DNA of 64,000 nt from Doris montereyensis (GCA_037039925.1 JAXRKP010000168.1:66001-130000); one strand, 5' to 3'; shown: positions 13,020 to 26,173, counted from the first letter of the stretch. Notes: generated from the sequence alone by a model not told the origin. Translations and numbers: made by a program.

Positions 13020-13365
13020 ATTATTAGAGAATAGATTTGATCTAGTAGAACCTAGATCTATACATAACCATCATATTATGTGTATAGATCTAGAGTGTAG
13101 ACTTAACTCGATCTAGAGCTAGATCTAGATTTAGAGATCAGATGTAAATCTAGATTAAAGTCTGCACGTAAAATTGTAAAAATTATAATAAATTTTTATT
13201 GTAAACATCCTACTCCTAGAGCTAGATCTAAATCTAGATCTAAATCTAGTTCTATATATAGATCTAGATCTAAATAAAATATTTACCTGCAATAAAAAAA
13301 ACCGAAAAAAAAAATTAGTTAACGAACAGAGATAAAATCTAGAAATCTAGAATCTAGAGTCTAGG
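13020..13365. repeat. CTAGATCT-dense tract
   Basis: Dozens of overlapping TCTAGA, GATCTAGA and AAATCTAGAT words in about 340 bp without strict periodicity. Smaller clusters occur near 31575-31625 and 60225-60315. Confidence 0.85.
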
Positions 13366-14500
13366 TCGGGAAAAGCTGGCGAGATCAAAATCGATGTTAT
13401 GTGTTGTCGTCTATTGGTGAGGGGTCAATATTTGCTTGTGTCGACCCGGAATGGTTTTCGAATCGAACTCTTCTTAATTGGGGTTTATATAATTAACATC
13501 ATGCATTTTCCATGGGGAGTTTTTCGCAAAAATAAACAAAACAAAAAAACAACTTTTCAACAAACATTGAAATTTTAGTTAGGATGTATATTTCAAGCCT
13601 TTAACTTCTTTCCCTTTCACAAGACAAAAGCTTTTCAACTGAAACCAAAATAAATAGATACGGGCTTAAATTATATGACGTCACAATAAGTATACACACG
13701 ACATGAATAATGATCAAAACTTGCAGCACAAATACGGGGCTATCATACAACAACACTGGAATATGAAATAAGTTAGACTACATGCATGTATAATCTTTAA
13801 CTTGTTAGAAAATCGTATATCATAATAATTACCAATTAATGTACATATTGTTGAGCCATACAGTGTTATTATCATGGATCTAAGATCAAACATAGACAAA
13901 ATACACAACAGCCTCGTGACAGATAGTTTATTCTTAACATGATTAAGATTTTAAAATATGTTTTCGGCCTTCTTGTTGATCAATTTAATGTATCGACACA
14001 AGGAACGAATGATCTATGTAAACTTATATATTAGTACAGAAATCAATTAATCCAAGTTTTTTTAAAAAAAACATAGATTGCAAATGATTTGCTGACAAAC
14101 ATAACATATCAAATGGATTGAAATTCACATTCAAATCATGTTAATTTTGCGGAAAGATGTTTTACGAAGTTTTATAATTTAAAACTATATATTTTGTAGG
14201 CATATATACCTAGTTTTCGAAATGTTTCATGAGACTGGGCAATTCAGTCAAAAATAATGTTCTTTGCTTGTTGCTATCCTATTTTTCTGCTGTCTGTATT
14301 TCGCTGAGATATTAAACGCTCGTCTACAAGCTGTTCTAAAATTACCCTGAGTTCGCACGTTTAATATGGTTCTAAGTAGAAGATGAACTTGAACTTACGA
14401 AGAGGGCTTCAAACAACCAACGGCAAATGCTCACGAAAGACTATTATTGGTGGTCAAATTGTATGACAACATAAATAAATTAAGAGTTTTTGGAATAGAT
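13366..14500. other. No gene seen
   Basis: AT-rich, with no exon, RNA gene or repeat that I can support. Confidence 0.5.
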
Positions 14501-14514
14501 GTGAGCAAAAGTCA

Positions 14515-14825
14515 ATCGAAAAAAAGTTGTAGGAAGAAATTGGAGATGGATGAACCATAATTATTCTACTGCGGAAACCGGCAATAAGGCCTTCGGACAG
14601 GCATTACTACATTAATACGGGCCCTGAATGGTGCAGGCAACGGTATAGGCAGCAAAATGTTTGGAAAAAGGGAGTAGAAAGAGATATTATGAGAAGACCT
14701 CCTTTCTTCTGGAGTGCACTAAGACAGATATCTCTGAAGACAAATGTAGATGGAAGACGCTTTTCTGTGGTCTAATACTCTTTCAGGGACGAAAGGCATA
14801 GCTGATGATGACCCTGAATGGCGCT
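14515..14825 (+). mobile_element. Decayed LINE 3' end
   Basis: Conceptual reading across frames gives LRKPA, VWKKGVERDIMR, WSALRQISLKTN and YSFRDERH. These match the known LINE tail pattern of RWIGHTLRKP ... NTWRRxLE ... RDxxRWRxLV ... RDEGH. Stops and indels are common. Assigned by pattern only. Confidence 0.5.
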
Positions 14826-15686
14826 GGTTATATACATGTACATTTGTAAACAACCCCCCCCCCAATAAAAATCAAGAACAACAACAAAACAAAGAAAAAA
14901 ACCCGACGCATTACGTTGTATCAGTCTGATTTATCCATCTCAATATAAGCTGGTCAATTGTGGGCCTATTATTTGCCTAAATTCGATGTGTTTCAATTTT
15001 CCCATTTTTGTACGCATGTTATTTATGTTCAGATAGTATACTGGTACCGTTACCTTGAAAGTTGAATGAAGTCGAAAATTATTCTGCTTCTTCATTTATT
15101 TATTTATTTTTATTTCAAAAGGAAAATTAATTGCAGTCTGCTTTCATGATAACATTTTTTTAATGGTCTCCTGTCCAACACACCAGACCATGAAGTGAGC
15201 AAATCTAATATGTATCTTTCATCATAGTTAGATATAATTATGAACATTATGTCAAGATATTTGTCTGTACGTGTGCCAAGAATTAGAATGTTAAACAAAG
15301 TCCTTGATGTATTCAGCCTCACAATAGCATACAATACAACATAAATAAAATATAATGGTCATAGAACATGATATTTAAAAGAGTCAAAATGTATCATATG
15401 ATTATCCTAAAATAGAAGGGTTTAAGAGTCCACTCAAAAGATTCAAATGATACAACAATCTTAAAACATACAAAGAGTATAACATGATCACGAAACCTAA
15501 AAGATACATTGTAAATAATACATTAAGCTAAAAAGATAGATACAATGAATTAGTAAAATATTCAATGAATAGAGCATTCTTACAAGAGACACGAGATATA
15601 TAATGCGCATAGACATAATCAAAAGATTCATTATAAATATAAGCTATCCTAACAAAAACAACGATCGTTAAAGGCTTAAAAAGACG

Positions 15687-17885
15687 CTAAGCATTATATG
15701 CCCTCTTAAAAAGGTGGGTTTTAAGAGACTTCCTAAACGATTCAAGGGATATGGAGTTCCTACAACATTCATCCAGACCATTCCACAGTTGAGGTGCACA
15801 CACAGAAAAAGCTTTCTCACCAAAACGAGTCGATGTACGGGGTATACAAAGATAGTTACTATTATTAGACCTCAAGACTCTAGGTTTAAAATAGGGGTTA
15901 AAAGCTCGTCTAGATAGGGGGGGGGGAGCTAGATTATTTAAACATTTATAAGTCATGCAAAGGACCTTAAAGTCAATTCTCTCTCTGACTGGCAACCAAT
16001 GGAGGTCTTTAAGTACATTGGTAATGTGATCAGATTTCTTTTTAAGAGCAATAGTTCTGGCTGCATAATTTTGTATCTTTTGAAGTTTAGATAGATGTTT
16101 TTTTGACATACCAGACAAGAGGGAGTTGCAGTAATCCAATCTACTGGTTACAAAGGCATTTATCAAAAGTTTAGCAGTATCCTCATCAATAAAATATCTG
16201 ATTCTGCTAATATTCTTAAGATGGAACATAGATGTTTGACATATTTTATTAATTTGCTTCTCCATTGTGAGGTGAGGATCAAGAAGAAAGCCTAAATTCT
16301 TAACAGCATTGGAAATTTCAATATGTGAATTACAAATATTTACATTGCATGCATTAATAGTTTTGAGCGATGTACGCGTTCCAAAGACAATTATATCTGT
16401 TTTATCTCCATTTAATCTAAGTCTGTTTTCTGTCATCCAAGTCTGTATATCTGTGGTGCAATCCTGAAGTGTCTGAATGGATGCTGCAGGATTGCTGGTG
16501 CTCAGGGGTATGTATAGTTGAGTGTCGTCTGCATATAGATGATATTTGATGTTATGCCTCTCAATTATGTCAGCTAATGGAGTGGTGTAGAGAGTAAAGA
16601 GAACTGGTCCTAGGATAGACCCTTGGGGAACACCATGTTGAAGTTTTAAAGGCGATGATCTCGAAGAGTCAATCAATACCGATTGTGTTCTCTCCTGAAG
16701 GTAGGTATCGAACCATTTCAGGGCAGTCTCGTTGATTCCAAATTGGTGTTGCAATCGTGATAGCAAGATTCCATGGTCGATAGTGTCAAATGCGGCGCTC
16801 AGATCTAACAAAACGAGCATGACACATGACTTGTTGTCGATCATCCTAATGATGTCATTGTGCACCCTCAAAAGCGATGTTTCCGTACTGTGGTGTTTTC
16901 TGTACGCAGATTGGAAATGTGTCGACATTTTGTTGCTATCAATGTGTTGCGTAAGACGGCGGTTAACAATTTTCTCAATGATCTTGGACAGGGCTGGCAG
17001 ATTAGAGATTGGTCTATAATTCTTGAGTTCGTCCTTATTCAACGATGATTTTTTAATGATAGGGGTCACACTAGCGTGTTTTAGTGAAGATGGAAATATG
17101 CCATTATGAAGGCTGTTGTTCACGATGGTTGAGATGGCAGGAGACAGAATATCTGAGAACTCCTTTAACAGCCAGGTTGGTATGGAGTCAAGATCACAAG
17201 TTTTAGATGGCATTTTATTGATTAAATTTTCTATTTCCTTTGGTGATGTTGGCTCGAATTCCGAGAGAGTAGAGCTAGGTCCAGGATTAGAATTCTCAGA
17301 ATCGATACATAAAGTAGATGGATTTTGATGATTAAGGTGGTCTCTAATTTTAGCTACCTTATCAATAAAGAAATTGTTGAAGTTTTCACACATTTTCGTT
17401 GAATCTTTAACAATACTGGGAACATAAGGACTGAGCAGACCAGCTGTTATTTTAAACAGCTCTTTGGTATTGCCTTTATTCTGATATATAGAGTTCTTAA
17501 TGTGTCTTCGTTTGGCGTCAGTCAGCATTTTGTTCATTTTATTACGGATGGCTTTGTAATGATTCTTGTTACTGTCTGATTTTGATTTCGACAATTTTCG
17601 TTCCGCACGCCTCAGTTCTTGCTTAGTATTTCGAATGTCGTCAGTGTACCATCGGCAGTTGGGTCTTATGGTAATGGTGCCACTTTTAATGGGGGCAAAC
17701 GAATCAATGATTTTACTAATTTCGTAATTGAAAACTTTCACTTGGTCGTCAACACTTTCAATGGGTTTGATCTTCTCGTTGATATTAGCTTCTAAAATTG
17801 ACGATTTTAGGTCATTCAAGTTGATATTTTTCGTTTTTCTATATTTAATGGTCTTCTTTGTTGGCATAGCTTTGGGTATACCCAA
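15687..17885 (-). CDS. CR1/L2-like LINE reverse transcriptase ORF, intact
   Basis: 732 codons, copies element RNA into DNA at the target site. The N-terminal 150 residues are Lys-rich, forming the endonuclease-RT linker. RT motifs: NYRPISNLPALSKIIEK (289-305), LLDLSAAFDTIDH (359-371), GVPQGSILGP (418-427), YHLYADDTQLY (448-458, catalytic DD at 453-454). The C-terminal block LHWLPVRERIDFKVL (628-642), CAPQLWNGL (696-704) and FRKSLKTHLF (717-726) is the CR1/L2 signature. The listed Met is probably not the true start, since endonuclease coding should be fused upstream. No stop in 732 codons implies recent activity. Confidence 0.95.
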   Translation of the reverse strand: MGIPKAMPTKKTIKYRKTKNINLNDLKSSILEANINEKIKPIESVDDQVKVFNYEISKIIDSFAPIKSGTITIRPNCRWYTDDIRNTKQELRRAERKLSKSKSDSNKNHYKAIRNKMNKMLTDAKRRHIKNSIYQNKGNTKELFKITAGLLSPYVPSIVKDSTKMCENFNNFFIDKVAKIRDHLNHQNPSTLCIDSENSNPGPSSTLSEFEPTSPKEIENLINKMPSKTCDLDSIPTWLLKEFSDILSPAISTIVNNSLHNGIFPSSLKHASVTPIIKKSSLNKDELKNYRPISNLPALSKIIEKIVNRRLTQHIDSNKMSTHFQSAYRKHHSTETSLLRVHNDIIRMIDNKSCVMLVLLDLSAAFDTIDHGILLSRLQHQFGINETALKWFDTYLQERTQSVLIDSSRSSPLKLQHGVPQGSILGPVLFTLYTTPLADIIERHNIKYHLYADDTQLYIPLSTSNPAASIQTLQDCTTDIQTWMTENRLRLNGDKTDIIVFGTRTSLKTINACNVNICNSHIEISNAVKNLGFLLDPHLTMEKQINKICQTSMFHLKNISRIRYFIDEDTAKLLINAFVTSRLDYCNSLLSGMSKKHLSKLQKIQNYAARTIALKKKSDHITNVLKDLHWLPVRERIDFKVLCMTYKCLNNLAPPPLSRRAFNPYFKPRVLRSNNSNYLCIPRTSTRFGEKAFSVCAPQLWNGLDECCRNSISLESFRKSLKTHLFKRAYNA

Positions 17886-17985
17886 TGTGTGTAAACTAAA
17901 TCAAGGATATGCCCAGCTATGTGTGTAATTACTAAATCAAGGATATGCAGCTATGTGTGTAATTTAATCAAGGATATTTTAGCAT
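17885..17985 (-). repeat. Short tandem duplication in the LINE endonuclease tail
   Basis: Three imperfect units of about 36 bp each contain ATATCCTTGATT and ACACACATAGCTG. Translation gives HILDLVITHIAGHILDLV, so the conserved GHTLDLVIT-type endonuclease C-terminal motif is repeated. Confidence 0.8.
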
Positions 17986-18470
17986 GTCGTAATTACTAAA
18001 TGGTCATCAATGTGAACTGAAATCTCCAGCTAAAAGTACTAATTTTCTTGACTGCAGAGAATTTTTTTCAAAAACGAAGTCCTCAAATTCATCTATAAAA
18101 TCAGCTAGTTTTTTATGTAAATTTTTCTTATCATTTTGATCAGGTCTATAGACAACCACGATTCGAAACAGTTGACCATTGTGATTGAGTGTGATTTCAA
18201 GATTGTATATGGTGACTTGAAATATCCTCTTATCGAAAATAAGACTCTTTTATTCTGATCTTAATCTTAATGGTTATTTCATGAAGTTCTTTATAGATAT
18301 CCGTGTTGTGTTTAGTGGTCTATAAACTGAGTCAACAATCAGAGGTCTGGTTCCCTTCATAGGCCTCTTACTATCAAATTTGGCAAATAAGTTTTCAAAT
18401 ATTTTCCCTGAGTGGATTATTTCACTTGTTAAGTTTTTCTTTAATATTAATAGCCATGAGAACTCCATCT

Positions 18471-19060
18471 CCTTTTTCTATCTCTCTTGTATACTTTACA
18501 TATATCAAACATACATACTCTAATGATACACCTGTATATATTATCTACTGCAAGAGATTATATTACAGAGCTCGGGTCCCAGTGGAAAAACAAAGAGAGG
18601 TGAAAGTGAAAGTGAAGCCACTGCGTTTGCTGGTATTGTTTTTCTTGCCTTTAAAACACGACTTCCATTCATCGTGTGGTCTGGTGTAGATTGAATGCGG
18701 GTAGATGTGTTATCCCTCTGTCACACTGTGTGACAGTGTTGTGTCAGTGTGTAGGGGCTAGTTGATTTTATTTTTTTATGTTGTAGCTGCGAGAAAGTTT
18801 TGTCCCTTACCTTCATGTATATAATTTCTATATACAAGTTTTGGAAAACAAAAGAGAGGTGGAGTGAAAGGGTAATGAAAAAACTTTTGTGAATAATACT
18901 AATCACACGTGTAGCTACTACATGTACTGTAATAGCCTACTATTAATCATATTAATGTACGAAAAACAATATCGTGCATTCACGACGATTTTCAAATGCT
19001 GCAGGCGATTTCAAACGGTTAGCGCTAATGTAAGTTATAAGGTTCTATAGGTTCTGATGG
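18471..19060. other. No gene seen
   Basis: No convincing exon or repeat. A (GTGT) stretch follows at 19091-19120. Confidence 0.45.
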
Positions 19061-19334
19061 AGTTTTGGCGTCCATTGGATGGTAGTCGGGTGTGTGTATG
19101 TATGTGTGTGTGTGTGTGTATGAGTAGGGTGGGGTGTTGTTGTTACCCAACACTCCGATCGTTGCCCAATATTCCGATGATCAAAGAAATTGACCTTCAG
19201 ATGTCCATAGTCGGCCTTTCTTTCAACTGTCAGTGTCGGTACTGACACCACAGCAACCTGGGGCTTCATTAGCAGTATGGTCACCTTCCCTAGCGTTCTC
19301 TCAAATGTGTGTAATTGGAACGTAACCCATCCGC

Positions 19335-19415
19335 ATTATGTGTTGGTCGCAGGGTGAATAAAGAAGTAACAGCAAGATGAAAATGAAAGATAAACGAAAG
19401 ATTGATAGGTAAGAA
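19335..19415 (+). repeat. Roughly 130-bp dispersed repeat, partial
   Basis: GTGAATAAAGAAGTAACAGC, AAGATGAAAATGAAAG and ACGAAAG blocks match the family at 34203 and 52675. The rest is lost. Confidence 0.45.
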
Positions 19416-19576
19416 CAATGTTCCTTCTAAGTTCTTCAACTCTAGTCAGTGTTGCGTAAATTTCTGATGTTGTAAAGATTGACGACAAATTGCCAATTGT
19501 TTGAAGATAAATATCTTTTAATTTTCTTTTACGTGCTGTTGTTTTTCAGTGGTGTGCGCATACGTTTCTTAACTGC

Positions 19577-20440
<864 letters not shown>

Positions 20441-20959
20441 TCCATTGAAAGTGCTGTCAATAAAGATGCTCATTTTCTCCCTGGGTGAGCACGCAGTTTA
20501 GACTTAGGAGGAAACATTGGGTAATAGTAGGTACCACAAGTGAAAAATTAAAAGTTATCATGATAATTGACATAATCTTGTACTTCTCACAGTACAGAAA
20601 AACAAAAAAAGAAACATATGCACAAACAAGAAACTAAAGTTTTATTGACTTAGAACATTTGTTCTACCAGACAAAGGTCAACTTTGTGATCTTTGAAAAT
20701 TAAAACAAAAAAACAGAAAGAAACACATTTTTCTTGCCAAGACACTACACTAAGTATTCACATCATTTTAGTACTACTACGTAATCATTATTAATAAATA
20801 TCATCATCTACTTCTCAAGTCCCAATGAAAAGAAAATAGTAATTGAGCAGGCCTGTGCGTCTAATTTTTGGTTTGAATTACACGTTGCGAAAAACATTGG
20901 AAGAAAATTCACTTGAAATGATTTGGATCAATAGATAAAAAATCATAAAAAATAAACCA

Positions 20960-21370
20960 ATTGAGCTACAGGATGTTCATGTGTATTTCAAGAGCAATTT
21001 GATGCTGAATGTATGTAATCTTCATTAAACTAATGTTAAGATGTAATTTAGGAAAATTTGGAACAACCAGATGTCTCAGTAAAATCATTCTACATACTTG
21101 TGTTGTTATCGGCTTTTCAAGAGCTATTTAATGAGCATAAATGAATGTATGCAATCCATTAAACTAATTTGGATAAATTTGCAATTATCAACAGAAAAGG
21201 AGCAGTCATGAAAATAAAATTATCATCTCTTGGACAGGTATACCAAATCTTATTTCAAGAGCCTATTTAATGATATATAAATGAATGATTTTTATCTAAC
21301 CAAAGTTAGTAAATTTGCAATTACATAAACAGAAAATGACGGCCAGAACAACTTTGCACCTGGGTTTTGA
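20960..21370 (+). repeat. Decayed tandem repeat, about 130-bp period, three units
   Basis: Blocks TTTCAAGAGC, TATTTAATGA, TAAATGAATG, ATTAAACTAA and ATTTGCAATTA recur at about 20985, 21115 and 21255. Strongly diverged. It lies next to the 28-bp minisatellite. Confidence 0.6.
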
Positions 21371-21480
21371 GTGAAGGGGAATAATGAAGATGAGAATAAA
21401 GTAACGAAGCATTCGTTGGATCTAGCTATTTTGCTAATGTAAAATTGGCATATGGAATAAAATTTACTTTATTCCAGGGA

Positions 21481-21540
21481 CCTCTTTCTGATCCCAGTCT
21501 GGCAGCCTAACCACTCGGCCACCGATGCCACACACGGCTT
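21481..21540 (-). mobile_element. SINE family 1, head fragment
   Basis: Reads (minus) GTGGCATCGGTGGCCGAGTGG, then TTAGGCTGCCAGACTGGGATC, a clear tRNA-like A-box head cut off soon after. Confidence 0.65.
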
Positions 21541-24500
21541 ATTTGAATGTTTAGATGTATTTGGGTTTACTTGGTTAAAATGTATTTGGGTTTACTTTTG
21601 GATACTAACTCAGATGTATTTGGGTTAAAACAATGGAATTTTTGGAGCTCCTTCCAACCATCTAATGCTCTGCCTGCCCTCCCATTAAAATGAAATAATT
21701 ATTTACATAGGCCTTATGTTTAGAATGTTCACTAAGGTTTGGAACACTGTATTTGGGTTTACTTGATGTTCATATATACATCATCATTTGAACAGGAGTT
21801 GAAAGCGGTCCAGATGTTTATTTAGGCTTTAAAATCATGTAATTATTTACAAAATTGCAATTGGATGTTTCAGATGTATTCACCTTGAGTTTAACTAGAT
21901 ATGTCTATTAATGGATCTAGAATAATTTAGCTTGTCATAGAATTTGTTAAAGAGAAAAGATATACATGTATTTGGGTTTACTTGGATAGAATTCAGATAT
22001 ACATGTATTTGGGTTTACTTGAAAGCATTAAATCTTCTTTTGGATGTTACTGTTAACTGTTCAGTAATGGCTGCTGGTGTTGGATTACTACTCTGTTATT
22101 TTAGCGTCTTAATTACTTTGATGTCATAGATCAAATTACATTTATATTCAATTCAACCAATTAGAATCAGATGTTCAGATGTACCTTCATGGTTTGAAAG
22201 AAAGTATTATTGATGCTCTCCGCCATTGTTAAAATGATTAGGAAAAGGTCGAGGCACCATACTTCTACATGTACGTCTCCGGGAAGTAATGTTTAGAAAT
22301 TTCAATTAGATGCAGAATCTAAAGGAGATTTACTTTCCGCGATATGACTTCAATATCAAGTTAATATTTCTCAAATAACGGTATATGTCTATTCTTGGGT
22401 TTCATCGGCTATTTTGGATGTATCTCATAGATGAAGTATCAAATTAATGAATTATTCCCAATTAAAATGATGTCATTTTTATTTTTGTTCACGGCCTCGT
22501 TATTGATAAATCTCAGTGGTGCCGATGATAAAGCCGTTTGGGTTTACTTGTATGCTTCAGAAAATCTCATTTAAACCACATTTGACTTGGCTAATCAAAT
22601 TCAGATCGAACTTTTAAAAGGTCTTTATTTGAAGGATGACATAAAAACAAGTTTTGACAACTTTGTTCAGATGTATTTGGGTTTACTTGGATGCTCTTTA
22701 AAATACATTAAAAAACATATTAGTAGGTTTACCAGACAATATTGGATGTTCAGACTACACTACATAAGTATTACTATTTGGGTTTAAGAAAATTTTAAAT
22801 GTCATTTATAAACCACAATTTAAGGTTTGCGAAGAATTGAATTACATGTATTTGGGTTTACTTTGATGTTCACTTGGATGTACATGTATTTGGATTTACT
22901 TCAAGATGTTCAGATGTATCCGGTTTCTATAGAGTCTTGCAGGATATTATACTTGGATGCTCAGATATATGTACTTGGGTTTACTTGGATGTTCAGACGT
23001 AGCATGTATTTGGATTTACTTCAGATGTATATGTACTTGGGTTTACTTGGATGGTCAGATGTACATGTATTATGTATTTGGGTTTACTCGGATGTTCAGG
23101 ATGTATTTGGGTTTATTTGGATGTTCAGATGCATTTGGCTTTACTTGGATATTCAGATGTATTTGGGTTTACTTGAAATTGAATGTTCAGATGTATTTGG
23201 GTTTACTTGGATGTTCAGATGTACATATATTTGGGTTTACTTGAATGTTCAGATGTATTTGGGTTTACTTGGATGTTCAGATGTACATATATTTGGGTTT
23301 ACTTGGATGTTCAGATGTTTTGGGTTTACTTGGATGTTCAGATGCCATTTAGGGGGTTTACTTGAATGTTCAGATGTATTTGAGTTTACTTGGATGTTCA
23401 GATGTACATATATTTGGGTTTACTTGGATGTTCAGATGTACATATATTTGAGTTTACTTGGATGTTCAGATGTACATATATTTGGGTTTACTTGGATGTT
23501 CAGATGTATTTGGGTTTACTTGGATGTTCAGATGTACTTGGGTTTACTTGGATATTCAGATGTATTTGGATGGATGTTCAGATGTATTTGGGTTTACTTG
23601 GATGTTCAGATGTATTTGGGTTTACTTGGATATTCAGATGTACATGTATTTAGGTGTATTTGGATGTTCAGATGTACATATATTTGGATTTACTTTGATG
23701 TTCAGATGTACTTTTACTTGGATGTTCAGATGTACATGTGTTTGGGTTTACTTGAATGTTCAGATGCATTTGGACTTGCTTGGATGTTCAGATGTATTTG
23801 GGTTTACTTGGATGTTCAGATGTATTTGCTTTTACATGGATGTTCAGATGTATTAGTATTTGATTTTACCTGGATGTTTATGACATGTATTTGGGTTCAT
23901 ATATCTTATATCTTTTTCAGAGGCTCTATAGGTCATTTGACCTTTAAATGCCTCATACATCTCAAAATAATCATGGAGTTTTAAAAATGATTGAACATAT
24001 AGTAATCAATAAGAACAATGCACATTCAGTCATCATACAAATATTTTAAATTATAGAGCTCCATATCAATGGCATTTTAAAAAAGAATTAATGCTGTTTG
24101 CATTTTTGTTTTGAGCAGTAAATTATTCTATAATTTAACTGTTTGTATAATGAAAAATTATGTCTCACAGAAGTTGAACTTCCAGTAATATACATTCACC
24201 TGGATATTCACTATGTTTTGGATTCATCTGGATTTAAAGACATTTGTTCGGGTTTATCAGAATGTCGAGATGTATTGGAGTTTATCTAATGTTCATGAAT
24301 TTGTTTTGGGTTTAACTGGATGTTCAGATGAATTTGATGGATGTTCAGATTTGTTCTGAGTTTACCTTGATGTTCACAAGTAATTGTTCTGTTTATCTCA
24401 ATGTTCAAATGTTACTTAATGTTATGATATAGGTTTTATCTGGATGACTAGATTTGGATTTATTTTATGTGGGCAGCAAGAATTTCATTTTTCTTGGATG

Positions 24501-24720
24501 TTCAAACTTTAATGTACATTGAAATTGTATTAAGACGTAGCAGCACACTAGAAATTGAATTAGGATTTAACTGAACAGTTCAAATTGGGTTTACTTGGAT
24601 GTTGAAAGTTTGCAGCATATTATTGTTAAGATTATTAAGAATTAGGATTTAATTGCATAGTAAAAATTGGGTTTACTTGAACATTCAGACTTGGACTTTA
24701 TTGTATAGTAAACATGAATG
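21541..24720 (+). repeat. 28-bp minisatellite with homogeneous core and decayed flanks
   Basis: The 28-base unit is GGATGTTCAGATG followed by TATTTGGGTTTACTT. Variants insert six bases (ACATAT) after GATGT. The core 22843-23900 holds about 35 units. To the left (21541-22840) and right (24190-24720) single units are scattered in unrelated sequence, as expected for an array homogenised in the middle and eroding at the edges. Not coding, despite a 385-codon ORF at 22827-23984. Confidence 0.93.
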
Positions 24721-25019
24721 CTTGGATTTGAAATAAACTACTTATTCACAATACATGATGATGACCTTGATTGTGTCTTCGTCTTGTTATCAATAGACTT
24801 TATGGTATATCAGCTTGAAAAAGAATCATGCATATAAACTCATTGTAGATTCAATAACAAATTGTTTCTTTTATTAAAAATGTTCCCATTAACAATGCTT
24901 AAAATATAATGGTGTCATCAGTTACAGTTCAATCTATTCTAAATAAGTGAGAATCAATCAAGCTTGTCAGAACATGAGAAAAATCAAGTGAAATTCATAC
25001 TTGAGCTTTCTTGATTTAA

Positions 25020-25560
25020 AAGGGGCGGGTCCTGCAGTGAAAATTTTCCCGTTTGTTCCTATCAAGTTAATTTATGTATAGGTGTAATGGGCATGGTGTA
25101 CTGAGTTGAAATATGTCGTTGTTTTTTCCTGATGCTTCCGGTTGCCATGGAAACAGTGGCCATCTTGGATTTTGCCCCCAAATTTCACCAACTTCATTAT
25201 CGATAGGCTTTTTCATTTGTTCAACAAATTTCTTTCAAACTTTGCACACACCTTATTTGATATAATATCTAAATTTGATCAGATCGGATTTTTTTTCATT
25301 AGTAAGTTTTGATTTTATGAATTTTTGAAAATAGCATATGAGAACAACCAAAAATATACAAAATATTGTAAAAAAAATTCAATTTTTCCAAAACTATAAT
25401 ACATATCACAAAAAGCATCTGATCATTTCTTTGTTTTCCCCCACTCATCATCCATACTAAATTTCATGAAGATACGTTGAGAAATAAAAAAGTAGATAGG
25501 AAATAATGAACAAAAAGGACATTTTGAGAAAATCGTAGTTTTTCTCTTATTTTCTGTTAT
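25020..25560 (+). repeat. Interspersed element containing GGTTGCCATGG
   Basis: TTGTTCCTATCAA, TGTATAGGTGTAATGGGC, ATGGTGTACTGAGT and GGTTGCCATGGAAAC recur inverted at 48374-48507. The GGTTGCCAT-GAAA-(G/C)CATCTTGGATTTT core is also in the elements at 31640, 41688 and 54790. Confidence 0.7.
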
Positions 25561-26116
25561 TTGAATATATTTTTCTCCCATAAACCAAAGAAAAGAATAG
25601 ATATACTTTGAAACATCATAAAACCTTGAGAGGCTCTCAACTACTTCTTATTGACACTGTTTCAAGTGCACCAGCACCTTTTTACTCATTTTGAGATGAT
25701 GCCTTTTGATAATAGGTGCGCGGAATATGTTGCAAAACTTCCACCGATCTAAGGCAAAATTTATAATAGATCCTCAAGTAAGGTTGTTTTGGATAGCGTT
25801 TATTGTGGCGATAAAAATGAGTACCAACTTGCCAAATTTTAAATAATATTTCTGGCTTTTATTGTATAATACCTGTGTTGAAAGATAGGCCTGTATTGTT
25901 TCTAAAAATTCGTATAAATTCAAAGAATCGACACTGAGCTTCTTTTATGATATCATTATGACGGGAATGAACTGCTCTATCCATTAGTATGATAGACTAG
26001 ATTTGTCCCATTTTCGGCAAAAATGGCATTCCCAGAACCCCCCCCAATGTTGGTTTCAGAGATTTTAACAACTAATGTGATCAAAATGATGTGTCAATGA
26101 TGGACAATAAAGTTAT

Positions 26117-26128
26117 TATTATTATTAC

Positions 26129-26173
<45 letters not shown>

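Larger units (their letters stand above)
15093..18470 (-). mobile_element. CR1/L2-like LINE with intact RT ORF, 5' damaged
   Basis: Contains the 732-codon RT ORF (15687-17885). The 3' end is marked by an (AAAT)n-type tail at 15093-15113, typical of L2-like LINEs. Upstream, endonuclease pieces are seen at 18274-18468 (FDSKRPMKGTRPLIVDSVYRP) and near 18020-18040 (LAGDF), in broken frames. The 5' end is not clear beyond about 18470. Confidence 0.9.

Noticed and set aside
22900..23900. GGGTTTA repeats as plant-type telomere sequence
   Set aside because: The heptamer occurs once per 28-bp unit and never in tandem, so it is not telomeric.
22827..23984. 385-codon ORF as a repeat protein gene
   Set aside because: It is produced by the 28-bp minisatellite, whose unit is open in all three plus frames. 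No start context, splice signals or non-repeat domain.
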